Notes: generated by a model from the letters alone, not told the origin. Shown: positions 24,660-37,567, counted from the stretch's first letter. The stretch: DNA of 64,000 nucleotides from Tillus elongatus (GCA_964006375.1 OZ023264.1:17870717-17934716); one strand, 5' to 3'. Made by a program: numbers and translations.

Positions 24660-24917
24660 TAGAGAAGTCATTTTTTTTAAATGAGCGCGATCTAGGACCC
24701 CTAGAACCCATGTCCGTGGTCAGTTTCAATTTTTATGTGTATCCATCCAATAAAATATTTAACCGATTTCAATGAAACTCGGCATGTGCCTTTCTTATAT
24801 TAATGGCTTAGATGAGTTCGTTATCTAAGAAAATCGGACGGGGTTTTCCGGGAAAATTTTGAGTTTTCTTTCGAAAAAAAATTTTTTTCTCCAGAAATTA
24901 CAAAGCTGCTTTAATGC

Positions 24918-25015
<98 letters not shown>

Positions 25016-25285
25016 CCTTAATAGATACCTTACAACGTACCAAAATCAAACTTTCTAAGTTTATAGAAAATTGAGTTATTCAAATTTAGAAATTTCTTTC
25101 GAAGAAAAATGTTTTCTCCGAAAATTTCAAGGTTATTTTAATGAAATTTGGTGGGTATCTTGACTTAGGAAAGACCTTACTACATACCAAAACTAAACTT
25201 TCTAAGTTTATAGAAAATTGAGTTATTCAAATTTTAAGCATATAAAAAAATTCACTACCATAACGCACTTGCTGCGTCCCAAACT
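24660..25285 (+). repeat. Helentron-like repeat with internal tandem modules
   Basis: Begins in the conserved block with CCCCTAGAACCCATGTCCG and contains GGCTTAGATGAGTTCGTT. Then come two ~150-bp modules, each ending TAGAAAATTGAGTTATTCAA, with (TA)n at 24923-25014 inside the first. It ends with the full 3' hairpin ACGCACTTGCTGCGT at 25264-25278. Confidence 0.7.
24923..25014. repeat. (TA)n core
   Basis: About 46 units, placed within a module rather than at the usual site upstream of GATAACTCAAAAAA. Confidence 0.95.
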
Positions 25286-25289
25286 TTTT

Positions 25290-26490
25290 TGAATATGATT
25301 TTGTTAAAGGTTTTTTCGATTAAAATACCTTAACGCATAATTGGATTTGATTTACAGTTGCTAAGAATGCATACAAAAAATACATCTGTACTTTTAAGAC
25401 AATCAATCAAATTATTTTCTAGATATCACGGAAAATCTTAATTCGAATTCTACTTTTAACACCTTAATACGAGTGTAGGGGCTAAACTGGAATTAATATA
25501 TACGTATCATAGCAATTATAAATTAAAAAGAAAATCGTTTTCTTTCTATTTTATCCTAAAAAAAAAATATGATCAATACTATCAACGCATTTGAAATAAA
25601 TTCAATTTTTTCCTGTTTTGTGATACCGTACAAATGCGAAATCGGTCACAGAGGAAAAGTAATCAACTGTGAAGCAAGAGAAAAGTTTCTACGTCTGTAT
25701 TTCATGTGGAAAGATTTTACCAAGTAATGGCAACAATAATTAGTTATTTAAATTTCAATTGTTACAATTATATTATCAAGTCAACCATTGAAGCTAAAAA
25801 TAAATAAAAAATCTAATTAGCTGCAACTAAATTAAGTGCTAGAAGAATCAACACAAACTTTTCTGATCAAAAAGACATTATTTACACAATCTCGCAATAT
25901 CAAATTTACAAGAGAAAACATTATACAAACACATGCGATAATGAAACGTAAACATGACATCCCACACAATATCAATTACCTTTCTGGAGAAGACCCGATG
26001 GAATGTCCGACCTAATGGCATATATATTCGGCCAGAAGCACAAGAAGTATTGGAGTAAAAGCGCAAGTTTCCACATTCCAGGAGTGATAACTTATATTTA
26101 CATTGTATCTGTAGGTGTTTATGATTAGCCCGCGGCCAGGTAACCACTAGGACATCACTCCCGGAGTTCTCTCTTATACACGTGCTGCTTGGACCTCCAT
26201 GCGCATAACTACGGGAGTACGTGAGATGTTATACAGTAGCAATAGCCAACATCATCTAGGAGCCGAGATATTAGGATACTGCCCATTTAACGTTGTGGTT
26301 GCTGCGGTGAAATCTTGATACATTAATTTTAAATAGTTGACAGATGTCGCTCTGGAGTTTTATTGTAATCAAATTCACTCACAAAACTTGACAAAAATAA
26401 TATGATTATAATTGTACTGATGAAACTTTGAATTTCTGAGCTGTAAGCTTAATTAAACACTGTTTGCATTATTCGACGTTCTCAAATTTT
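25290..26490. other. no recognised feature
   Basis: No element recognised. 26110-26160 has a weak tRNA-like A box on the minus strand, without a B box. Confidence 0.45.
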
Positions 26491-27238
26491 ATAAGGGTGA
26501 TTCTTTACGAGTTCCTATTAGACGTTTTGGAGAAAATATACTGATTTGGATTCTAATAATTTGTAGTATGAGGTTCACCAATATGTCCAATCCATCTAAA
26601 ATATCTAGAACATCCCGCGATTTCCGGTTATACCGGAAGTTGACACTAACTCGCTTCTTTTAAATATTATGCCCTATATATTATTACAGATTCGTATACA
26701 GCTAATCTTGAAGATTCTCCCAATATACAGTTTTGCTACTTTATACTGAGTGTTTCTCGAGATATGGCCGTTTTTATTACAAAAATATGTCCCCTTCAAC
26801 GCCCTGTATCGTATTAATGGATGCAAATTGGAAGTTCTTTGTTATGCATAATTTTTTTCATTATTGTATATTTTAACTTAGTATACACAATGTTCAGACA
26901 AATTGATTGTTGTCTACGGGGTGATTAAAAACGCATATGCGCAGATATCTCATGTTTTTCAAACGGATCACCCTGTATATTATAATGCCATTGGCAAGAT
27001 AATTTACTACTCTTCGAATTTTGTTAATCATTACCTATACCCAAACCGTGCGGTTTTTGAGATATTCAGCTTTGAAATATGCAATATGGGTATGTAGTAT
27101 GATTCCTGTAGAGTGCCATGGAAAATAGCAAACAGTAACTAAATTTTCAGTTTGACAGTTATGTTTTGAGTTGAGTAATACAACTAAGTGAACTTTACTT
27201 CTCTGTACAAAAATTCAGTTTGATTTCAAAAAAACAAT

Positions 27239-27355
27239 ATGATGTACTCAAATTGGGATTTTATTAATCTGCTACTAGTTCACGAAGAATTCCGGCGAAT
27301 GGTAGCAAGAACCTGAAACTGTTGATGTCGTTATTAGAAACTTACCACACTGTGA
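27239..27355 (+). pseudogene. inverted partial copy of the element B transposase start
   Basis: The plus strand reads SNWDFINLLLVHEEFRRMVA and, after a gap, VDVVIRNL. These correspond to SNQDFINLLLIHGECRRMSA and IDAVIRNL at the start of the minus-strand transposase (from 28678). About 60 codons are represented with a deletion and a shift. This shows that the left arm was copied from the right end of the element. Confidence 0.8.
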
Positions 27356-27454
27356 ACCAAACAAACAAACTAACTGAACTAAACAAAGAAACAAATTAAA
27401 AACAAAATGCAAACAATTGAACGCTGAAATATGAGAAAATTATAGGTATACATA

Positions 27455-28678
27455 TTATAATAAATCATACCCCTGCTGTTGCAAACACTTATTTGCTCGC
27501 TGAACTATTTCAGAGATGGCCTGCTCCTTCTGGTTTGATGTCAGCAACGCAAACGCTTCTCGAACTCGTCTGATCATATCTTCCTTAGTCGTAAGCGGGT
27601 GTCCATACACTACATTCTTTATGAATCCCCAAATGATGTAGTTTAGGGGTGAAAAGTCCGGAGAACGTGGGGGCCAGACGTAAGGACCTCTATTTGCTAT
27701 CCACCTGACAGAAAACATTCGTTCCAGTGCATCACTAACAGTTGTGGTACTGTGCGGTGACACGCCATCTTGCGGGTACCATGTCTGATTCCTTTCCTCG
27801 TCTGACATTCCGGCTAATTGTGGTTGAATGAAGGTCCTCAATATTTCAAAATAACATTCCCCTGTAAGATTCTGATCATAGAAGTGGACACATAAAACTC
27901 GATCACCTGGAAATAATAACAAATCATAATAATAACGAGTGGGTTGTGTTACCTTGAATTTCACAATATGGAATCAGAATTTAAGAAAATGAGTAAGCCG
28001 TACTTCTGACTGAGTCTTACTTAGTCTGTTGGAAAATAGTTTGAAATAAAACTTTCATGTCTACGTATCTTTTATTGCACAGAATACATTAAAGGACCAC
28101 CTATTTTGAAATCCTCTTCGCCAAGTTACATGAGGGTTTTCGGAAGCCCAGTAGTGACAGTTGTGTCTATTGAACATTCCGTTATTCGTGAATTTTGCCT
28201 CATCAACCCAAATGACATTATTCAAAAAATTCTCATCCTCATCTTTCTGCATTATAAGCCATTCACAAAAGTTGAGCCTTTTTTCCAAATCAGTGCTTAC
28301 CAGGGCATGTACTGTGCTGTAGCAGTAAGGTCTCCATTTATGTTTTTTCAAAATTCTTTGAATCGTTGAAAATGAGAGTCGCAAGTGACGCATTAATTCT
28401 CTTATAGAGGCATTGGGATATACAGTCAGAAACGCTAAAACATTCACCTCATTCTCTTCATTGTCAACTTCACGTTTTGTTCTGACATTTTTTGCTGTAA
28501 ATGATCCATGTTGTTGTAAATTTCTAATAACGGCATCAATAGTTTTATGGGAAGGTGGATGTAGATCTGGATATCGTTCTGAAAATACACGACATGTTCT
28601 TGCTGACATCCGGCGGCATTCTCCGTGAATTAGTAGCAGATTGATAAAATCCTGATTTGAGTATCCAGATCTTGCCAT
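27455..28678 (-). pseudogene. Tc1/mariner-superfamily transposase (element B), interrupted by an intron-like 162 bp
   Basis: The first part, 28678-28069 (ATG at 28678), carries helix-turn-helix blocks (SIRELMRHLRLSFSTIQRIL) and the first catalytic block VIWVDEAKF. The second part, 27906-27455, carries YPQDGVSPHS and RSPDFSPLNYIIWG. Joining them across 27907-28068 restores one frame of 353 residues, close to the 364 of transposase A. The 162-bp gap ends in a pyrimidine-rich TTATTATTTCCAG, a good 3' splice site; its 5' side reads AAAAG then ATACGT, one base from the canonical GTACGT. Either the splice donor has mutated or this is an insertion. 36 residues separate the last two aspartates. Confidence 0.8.
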
Positions 28679-29734
28679 TACTTTTTTGTGATCAAACTGA
28701 ATTTTTATTTTTGTGCAGAGAAGTAGAGTTCACTTAGTTGTATAACTCAACTCAAAACATAACTGTCAAACTGAAAATTTAGTTACTGTTTGCTATTTTC
28801 CATGATACTCTACAGGAATTATAATACATACTCATCTTGCATATTTCGAAGCTGAATATCTCAAAAACCGTACGGTTTGGGTATAGCTAATGATTAATAA
28901 AATTCGAAGAGTAGTAAATTATATTGCCAATGGCATTATAATATACAGGGTGATCTATTTGAAAAAAATGAGATATCTGCGCATATGCGTTTTTAATCAC
29001 CCCGTACACAACAATCAATTTGTCGGAAGATTGTGTGTACTAAGTTAAAACATACAATAATGAAAAAAATTATACATAACAAAGAACTTCCAATTTGCAT
29101 CCATTAATAAAATGCAGGGCGTTGAAGGGGACATATTTTTGTAATAAAAACGGCCATATCTCGTGAAAAACTCAGTATAAAGTAGAAAAACTGTATATTA
29201 GGAGAATCGTCAAGATCAGCTGTATCCGAATCTGTAATAATATATAGGGCGTTTTATTTAAAATAAGCGAGTTAGTGTCCACTTCTAGTATAACCGGAAA
29301 TCGAGGGATGTTCTAAATATTTTAGATGGATTGGACATATTAGTAAACCTCATACTACAAATTTTCAGCATCCAAATCAGTCTATTTTCTCCAAAATCTC
29401 TAATAGGAACTCGTAAAGAATCACCCTGTAGTACATTCAAAATAAGCTTTTATGCAGTTGAGAAGCAATCACGGAAAAATAGATAGATCCACTTTCTGTA
29501 GTTTTGAATAATAAGATATTGTGGATGCCGATACTTGATGTAAATCCATGGTCAACTTAGATAAATAAACAAATTGATTTACACTATTTTATTGAATGTA
29601 TAACTGCAGTTTCGCTGAAGTTCTCAGCTTTCTCAAATACAGAATGAAAGTAAGATTTTAAATTTCAATATCTACTCCAAGTTTAATGAACCTTTCTGTC
29701 TCCTCAAGACTCGGAGTTACCGGTTTTACTGAAT

Positions 29735-29860
29735 TTTCTTTAAAAAAATCCACTAATGAGGAGATCGCCATGAATTTTGGAGAAAAATTCTTCAAATGTG
29801 CGCTAACTAGGCCCCCTAGAACACATATCCGGCGTCAGTTTCAATATTTATATGTTTATA
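29735..29860 (+). repeat. Helentron-like 5' end, solo
   Basis: TTTTACTGAATTTTCTTTAA, then ATCCACTAATGAGGAGATCG and CCCCCTAGAACACATATCCG. It stops after a short, impure TA stretch (29850-29870). Confidence 0.6.
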
Positions 29861-29879
29861 TATAAATATATATTTACTT

Positions 29880-30009
29880 AAAAAATTACGGCAAAGCCGT
29901 CAGTTACAAAATAAAACTCTTTATTAAATACCGAGCTTTTGGGGAGGTTCATTCCATTCTAAAGGCTACAACATGGTAAGAAAAAAGTTTACAATATAGA
30001 TAGGAAAAA
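29880..30009. other. unclassified repeat-like piece
   Basis: The minus strand reads GAATGAACCTCCCCAAAAGC, TCGGTATTTAATAAAGAG and ACGGCTTTGCCGTAATT. The AATAAA and short inverted ACGGC..GCCGT suggest the 3' end of a retroelement, but no class is supported. Confidence 0.25.
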
Positions 30010-30020
30010 TATAAAAGTTT

Positions 30021-30375
30021 GTATTGTATTTTGTTTATTTAACGTCGGGCTATTTCCGCGACTATGGCCGATCACCGACGCCAGGGAGCAGTTTCACCTC
30101 ACTATCCTGGAAATTTTGCCAAACCCCTGTCTTTTTGTAAGGAGGGTAGGGATCTTTAACGTGCCCAACATCGCATGGACACGGGACCGACGGTTTTACG
30201 CCCCCTCCGAAGGACGGAACGTGCAGACATTCAACTTGCTCAAATACAATGCCACAACCTCGGTTGATGGTAATGTTACAGTTTGTACCGAAAAAGTGAA
30301 AGGAGTACCCTGGGATCGAACCCAGTACCCTTCGGTTCAGAAGCACACGTTCTTACCTCTGAACCACCGAGGTTC
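30021..30375 (-). repeat. tRNA-derived SINE, copy 2, with target duplication
   Basis: Complete head (A box TGGTTCAGAGGTAAGAACG, B box GGTTCGATCCC on the minus strand) and body. The 11-bp target duplication TATAAAAGTTT occurs at 30010-30020 and 30376-30386. The tail is short (ACAAAATACAA). Confidence 0.85.
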
Positions 30376-30439
30376 TATAAAAGTTTAAAATACTTACATA
30401 TAACGTGAGTTTTACTATAACTAATTATGGAATAATTAT

Positions 30440-31399
30440 AGTAAAACTAACGTGTCACCAACAATGTACCATATTTTATCAAAATAACTTGTTTGGAAAT
30501 GTGCAAACATTTTCCGAAAATAAACTTTAAATGTTTCAGAGAAAACTCGTTTCCTAGTCGACGAACCTTAGGTTAAAAGCAAATTGAGTTATTGAGTTTT
30601 GAAGCATTTAACGAAAATTCGCTACCAAAACGTACTTACTTTTTTTTACAAACATGCATCATATTTCTATGAAAAATGCAACAATGCAATAAGGAATCTT
30701 AAAAAAAAAAGAGTTAGGTATCACCAACGACTTATGGGCCACCTGTCATTGTCAAAATAAATTTATAAGATGCAGCTCAGGACACCCTATAAGTAACGTA
30801 TACAATTTTTTCTCGCATCTTAAGAGCCTCGGTGGTTCAAGGGTATGAACGTGTGCCTCTGAGCCAAAGGGTACCGGGTTCGATCCCAGGGTTCACCTCT
30901 CACTTTTTCAGTACAAACTGTAACATTAACATCAACCGAGGTTCTGGCATTCTATTTGAGTAAGTTGCATGTCTGGACGTTCCGCCCTTCTAAGGGGGCG
31001 TAAAGCCGTCGTTCCAGTGTCTATGTGAATTTGGGCACGTTCAATATCCCTACCCTCTTTACAGAAAGACGGGGGGTGTGGCAAAATTTCCAGGATAGTT
31101 AGGTGAAACTGCTCCCTGGCGTGGGTGATTGGCCATAGTCGCGGAAACAGGCCGACGTTAAAGAAACAAAACACACCCTCATATCCTGCATAATAACAAT
31201 TATATTGAGCTTTACCGTAGAAATGCGTCACCCTGTATATATGTAAACAGAAAGTATACCCGGATATAGATTATAGAGGCCCTAATTTACGCTCATTTGA
31301 AGAAATCTTTTTAGAATTCAAAGGCCGCGATCACCTCAATAACGAATTTTTGCTACGAAAATTAGCTAAAAATTATAGACCGTTAAGCCATAAACTTAG

Positions 31400-31400
<1 letters not shown>
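30440..31400 (-). repeat. Helentron-like repeat, long variant, carrying a SINE
   Basis: Homologous to 23270-23800: shared blocks include CAATGTACCATATTTTATCA, ACACCCTATAAGTAACG-type sequence and GCGTCACCCTGTATATATG. The 5' palindrome (CAATAACGAATTTTTGC with AAAATTAGCTAAA) is at about 31343-31375. A SINE lies inside at 30822-31177. Confidence 0.6.
30822..31177 (+). repeat. tRNA-derived SINE, copy 3, in a Helentron-like repeat
   Basis: The head has CCTCGGTGGTTCAAGGGTAT and GGTTCGATCCC; the tail is AACAAAACACAC. The flanks CTCGCATCTT (30812) and CTCATATCCT (31178) are a 10-bp duplication with two differences. The uninterrupted site is visible in the paralogous repeat at about 23574 (CTCGTATCTTGTATAATAAC). 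Confidence 0.85.
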
Positions 31401-31870
<470 letters not shown>

Positions 31871-31997
31871 GCCACAGGAAAAGTCTACGACTGATATATG
31901 GAACGGTTTCACCAAGTTAGGGCAAGAACAAACAACCAGTAATGCTATTCAAATAGAATTAAGTTTTAAAAGTTTTCATCTCTTCTTTATTAAATTT

Positions 31998-32180
31998 TTT
32001 TTTTACAAAAACTCCCTAAAAAATTCATCGGAATAACAACAATCTGATTAGATAACGGTAAAGTGAAATGAGACTTAAAAGAAAATTGATAAAATGTAAG
32101 GTCAGTAACTAGGATTAGAACTCGTCAAGTAAGAGGCGGTTATACGATGTACAGGGACTTATCCACCGAGCTACGCTCGA
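31998..32180 (-). repeat. possible second SINE type (tRNA-like head, A-rich tail)
   Basis: The minus strand starts CGAGCGTAGCTCGGTGGATA near 32178, an A-box-like TAGCTCGGTGGATAAG. It has a B-box-like GAGTTCTAATCC about 45 nt on, and runs to an A-rich stretch near 32000. The B box departs from GGTTCGANNCC, so it could also be a decayed tRNA gene. It is unrelated in body to the five-copy SINE. Confidence 0.45.
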
Positions 32181-32454
32181 CATGTATTTACCAGCAGGTA
32201 TATCCCATAAGACATGTTAACTGTTCAACGTTTTACAATTTACACAAAACCATTTTGATTTACAATTGATTTCTTTGCTCATATTTTAACAAAATCAAGG
32301 AAGATAACGACTTAGACACATATCTAGGAGCTTGTTAGTCATTTCTTGTAGTATTTTTCACTTACATTCGTACTCAATCAATTTTGACTTTTTAACTTTC
32401 TTAAATCAGATTTAATTACTTAAAAATTAATTTACCTCTAACCTTTTTGTCGTT

Positions 32455-32945
<491 letters not shown>

Positions 32946-32949
32946 AGAA

Positions 32950-33643
32950 AATTGTTAGCTCCATTTATTTCCTTCAGCCTTAGACCTAGTTTATTCGAAA
33001 TTATTTGATTGTGTTCAATAAAAGGCTTAGACTGAGTTTACTCAGTACGTACCTAATGCACGATTTCGCTTTTGTTGTAAATGTACATTTAAAGTGTTAA
33101 TTAGCTTAGATTTTCCACATAAATTTATTATGATCTCTTACAAGATTTACATCTTAGCTCCTCCGCCATTTGTTGCCACTTAAATATAAAAATATTATAA
33201 AACCAAACATATGCTACGAAAAAGCAAGCTCCGTACGGTAAGCAAGTTGTTGTTTACCCTACATTATCTTTAAAATAAATCTTTTAAAGTAGAGCTAAAT
33301 CCAAGAACGTTATCCAGATTTGTTTTCGTAAACCTGGTGATTCAATAAACTGGATTTGTATACCAGCTTTAAAAGTTTAAGATGACTATCAGGTTTGTCT
33401 TGGTTTTGATCGAATAATCTCAAAGGAGCGGAAGTGAAAAGTTTCTGTTACATCTTGCACAGAATCTAAATGTAACAGAATCAAAGAATTCCCAGCAGTT
33501 CCCTCAGTCTCCCGCCAAGTAACTCATTTACTGAATTCAAGCTTTTGAAAATTCCACTTGTGACGTATCAATTATTACGGCTGCTCGCGTAAACAGACAT
33601 TTTTAAACACTGACGCTTGTATTAAGCGTCAAAATATGGACAC
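32950..33643. other. no recognised feature
   Basis: Nothing recognised between the Helentron-like copy and the (AAT)n tract. Confidence 0.5.
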
Positions 33644-33885
<242 letters not shown>

Positions 33886-33899
33886 TCCCCGCCAAGAAG

Positions 33900-36170
33900 T
33901 CCTTGACTTGTGTGAGAGGGGGCGGGAGGCGGGGGGGCGGTTGGCATATACGCGAAGCGTCGGCTACTCTCTCAAAAATAGAGAGTTTTTTGAGAAGCCA
34001 GAGAAAACCGACAATCGTGTGCGGTGATTTTAACGCCAGCACGAGGCATTCGGTGGTGACATCACTGACGAAAGGGGTTCGCAGCTGATCAACCTTGTTG
34101 GCGCGGCTAACTTAGTAATTGAGAATGACAGGGAGTCACCACACACTTTTCAGACCGATAACGAAAGTCGAGATGCAACGGTACAGAGCTGGTTGGTACG
34201 AGAAGACGAGCTACTTAGTAATCACAGGCCCATTACATTTACGGTAAACCGTGAAAGAGGAGCGCGAGCGCTGGTTGGTAAAAAAAGAAGATCCGCCGGG
34301 TTGACAAACTGGACAGTGTTCCGAGAAGAAATACAAGCGGCTCTAGCAGAGACGTCAGGACAGGAAATATCTGCGGAGAACAGGGCTCTGCGGTTTCAGG
34401 ACGCTGCAATAAGTGCATGCGACGCAAGTATTCCTTGGAAAAGAAAAAAAGGACGAACGATTGTGTTGTGGTGGAACCAGGGGCTCCGTAGAAAGAAGCG
34501 GGAACAGGAAGAGCGAGAGCGGACGCGTAACGGGAGCAGAACCAGGAGCGTCGCCGTGAGCTCTTCGAACGCTTCAACCAGGTCCGGCTTGAATACAAAA
34601 AAGCGATTAAAGAAGCAAAGCTAGAATAGCTGAGGCCAATGCTCTCTGAAGGAAGCGACGACGACCCCTGTGGGCTGGCTCACAAAATCGTTTCGGCAAC
34701 AAAGAAAAGAGCACCGACAGCGTGGACCACGGTGCAAAACGCGGCTAGAAATTGGATGCAGGGTAGATGCGAAACAGCGGAGACCCTGATCGATAAATAC
34801 TTCCCGGCAGACGGCGCCGGGAATGATTCCGAAGAAAATAGAGTGAGGCGTGCGGAAACCGCAATCTGGAGCGGAAACACGGACCTGGACTTCTCAAAAC
34901 AAGAACTGTAGGTAACGGTCAGATTAAGACCTAAACGTAAAGCCCCGGGAATCGACGGGTTTCCGTCAGCGGGTCTACAGCATTTACTGGAGGTGGCAGG
35001 AAAAGAACTCTTAGAAGTATTGCTGCTTGAGGGAGGGAATTTTTCCGGGGATTTGGAAGCAGGCACAGATTGCGTGGCTACCCAAACCAGCGAGCGAAGG
35101 GCAAAGACCGGTGTGCTTGTTACCCGTCATGGGAAAGGTGTATGGCAAGCTGTTGGCGACAAGACTGTCATACCACTTGGAGAAAAATGGAAGGCTGTCT
35201 GACAGACCGTACGGCTTCCGTAAGGAACGTGGGACAATGGATGCGCTGGCTAAGACAGTGAGTTGAATGAAAAAGTCGGACCAGACTGGACAGCATATCC
35301 TGCTGGTAACGTTAGACATTAAAAATGCCTTCAATTTGGCCTGGCACTCCATGCTCAAGAAATTACTGGCAGAACTTGGATGTCCGGGAAACCTGGCCAG
35401 AGCGGTAGCCAATTTCCTGGAGAACAGAAGCGTCACTTTTGAAGGTGTTAAGAAAAACACCAGCAAAGGCTGTCCACGAGGGTCATGTTTAGGCCCGATC
35501 CTGTGGCTACTTATAATTGAGGACTAGTTTAATTAAATCGACTCCATAGAACCGGGCGAGACGGAAGCAAAACTCGAGATCCAGCGGACGACCAGATCAT
35601 CACTATAACAGCGCCGTCAAGAAGGAAACTCGAGGCAGCTTGGCAGGGTACCTGGGAGGCTTGCCAAAAGTGGTCGTCGGCTCACACACTGGAATATGCC
35701 CCCGAGAAGACGCAGGCTCTCTACAGGGGTGCGAGGAAAGGTACCAAAGCGCGGACACAAAGGCACTCGGTGATCAATATGGGAGACGTAACCATAAAAC
35801 CAGAAGCCAAAATAAAATATCTGGGAGTGATGCTCGACTGAGGTCTACTGTGGGTGAAGCATACCAAATACGTAGCGGGTAAGATAGCGGGGGCGCCGCA
35901 TAGGGTACGAGCGGTAGCGGAAAAGACGTGGGGGATGGATCCAAAGACGCTTAGGGTCATATATGAGGGAGCCGTGAAACCAGCTCTCCTGTACGGCGCA
36001 GAAATGTGGGGTGAACGAGCAAGAGATTCTAGGGTAACTAGAAAACTTCAGCCGGCCCAAAGAGCATTTCTGTTGGGCATAACGAAGGCCTACAGAACGA
36101 CTTCCAACGCAGAAGTGTTTCTGTAGGTGAAGGGCGTATCCAGCGCGTAAGCTAACTGGATCAAGAGGCC
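33900..36170 (+). pseudogene. R1-clade-like non-LTR retrotransposon, broken
   Basis: Starts inside an APE endonuclease (TIVCGDFNAS at about 34006). Next come WLVREDELLSNHRPITFTVN (the SDH motif is SNH) and a linker to 34624. The RT is in pieces: KAPGIDGFPSAGLQHLL (about 34940), RPYGFRKERGTMDALAKTVS (35210), ILLVTLDIKNAFNLAWHSML (35300) and TSKGCPRGSCLGPILWLLII (35460). A damaged active site reads ADDQIITI (35590). The thumb-side block ends with YGAEMWGERARDSRVTRKLQ and GITKAYRTTSNAEVFL (36120). KGCPxGSCLGP and AYRTTS are characteristic of R1-type elements. At least five frame changes or stops; GC content is higher than the surroundings. Confidence 0.85.
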
Positions 36171-36180
36171 CCAAGAAACA

Positions 36181-36300
36181 CATTTTCCCGCAAAAACTGG
36201 TCCGATTTTCCGATTTTCCTGTCCAACGAACTTATCCAAGTCACATACAAAAGTAAGGTGCCTGACAAATTGTATAAAAATCGGCTCATTTCACAAAAAC
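36181..36300 (-). repeat. Helentron-like fragment
   Basis: CTGGTCCGATTTTCCGATTTTCCTGTCCAACG and ATCCAAGTCACATACAAAAG are, in order, the block after the (TA)n core of other copies. No ends remain. It abuts the R1-type element. Confidence 0.55.
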
Positions 36301-37050
36301 ATCAAACAAACGATTCTTGTTGCATTCGGCGGCTAAATTATAAGAGATGATCTGGGTTGCATTCGGCGTTGCCAAATGCTATTTAACATTTAGCAACGCC
36401 AAATAGAACACATATAAAATAGAAGCTTTAAATCTGATTCTATTTGCGTCAAAGTAATTTCAGCGTAGTAAATTCAAAAGGGTGTACCGTCGACGTTGTT
36501 ACATGCTATGCTATAATATGTGTTGCATTTGCAGTTGCCGAATGCAACGTATATTATTATTTTTGGTTCAACCTCAAGTGTAATTTAATATAGAAGGTAA
36601 GAACAATCAACACTTGAATTTAAACACACTGTATATTATTTTTGTTTCCTATTCAAACATATATAAATGTATATTATGTGTTATAAAAAACTACCCTGTA
36701 AATCCTACAAATAGGGACGCGTTTAGGTGAAAGATATTTATTTGCATTTCATATGTGTCCCATTTGGATTTGAGTAAGCAGATTTGCGCTATAACGTATT
36801 AAATTTGTAACATGATCAACCAGCGGAGAAATCATCAAGCCGTTTCTTAGCTCGCACGTTGTGTTACTTAGAGAAGTCATTAGTTGGATGAACGGTGTCT
36901 AATTTCATGCCATCTCGAAATTCGACACTAGGAAACTACGACTCTCATTTATTCTGTTGTTATATCTCATCACAAGTCTGTTTCAAATAGAAATTAAGAA
37001 AGTTGACAGGTGAGTGGGACCAGCTTATTTCATTTCCTCATTTATTTGTG
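36301..37050. other. mostly unrecognised, small inverted repeat
   Basis: GTTGCCAAATG and CATTTAGCAAC form a short imperfect hairpin at 36369-36399, and GTTGCATTCGGC recurs nearby. No larger element defined. Confidence 0.4.
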
Positions 37051-37064
37051 GAAATTATGTATGT

Positions 37065-37425
37065 GTGTGTGTGTGTGTTTTGTTTCTTTAACGTCGGCCT
37101 ATTTCCGCGGCTATGGCCAATCACCGACGCCAGGGAGCATTTTCGCTTCACTATCCTGGAAATTTTGCCGGACGCCTGTCTTTCTGTAAGGAGGGTGGGG
37201 ATCTTTAACGTTCCTAACATCGCATGGACACGGAACCGACGGCTTTACGCCCCCTCCGAAGGGCGGAACGTTCAGACATTCAACTTGCTCAAATACAATG
37301 CCAGAACCTCGGTTGATCTTAATGTTACAGTTTGTACTGAAAAAGTGAAAGGAGTACGCTGGGATCGAAGCCAGTACCCTTCGATTCAGAGGCACACGTT
37401 CTTACCCCTGAACCACCGAGGTTCT
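37065..37425 (-). repeat. tRNA-derived SINE, copy 4, with target duplication
   Basis: A 12-bp duplication AATTATGTATGT lies at 37053-37064 and 37426-37437. The tail is (CA)n, the best preserved one. The B box has one change (GGCTTCGATCCC). Confidence 0.85.
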
Positions 37426-37567
37426 AATTATGTATGTAGGAGCACAAGTATTTTTGTTTGCCGCTTTATTTATTTATTTATTCCACACAATATACTATAG
37501 ACGTGGTCCAATTGTACAGTATACAAAAAGTTAATACTTTTACAAGGTATTACCTTTAACATTTTAA

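Larger units (their letters stand above)
26494..29428 (-). mobile_element. Element B: mariner-like transposon with inverted-duplication arms
   Basis: Ends AAGGGTGATTCTTTACGAG (left) and CAGGGTGATTCTTTACGAG (right, inverted), flanked by TA. Outer arms of 421-422 bp (26494-26914, 29007-29428) enclose TA, then a 59-bp shell CGGGGTGATTAAAAACGC ... GATCACCCTG (26917-26975, mirrored 28946-29004), then TA again. The left arm continues past the non-coding TIR into an inverted copy of the transposase's own 5' end (27239 to about 27355), with an internal deletion. Total 2935 bp. Not obviously inside a (TA)n array, unlike A, C and D. Confidence 0.85.

Noticed and set aside
26110..26165. Possible tRNA-derived head on the minus strand (TAGTGGTTACCTGG)
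   Set aside because: No B box follows at the right distance and no cloverleaf could be drawn.
30062..30388. Open frames of 90-165 codons in SINE copies (also 1557, 37003, 47042)
   Set aside because: They follow the repeat and not a gene; all copies show them in the same place and the RNA polymerase III boxes explain the sequence.
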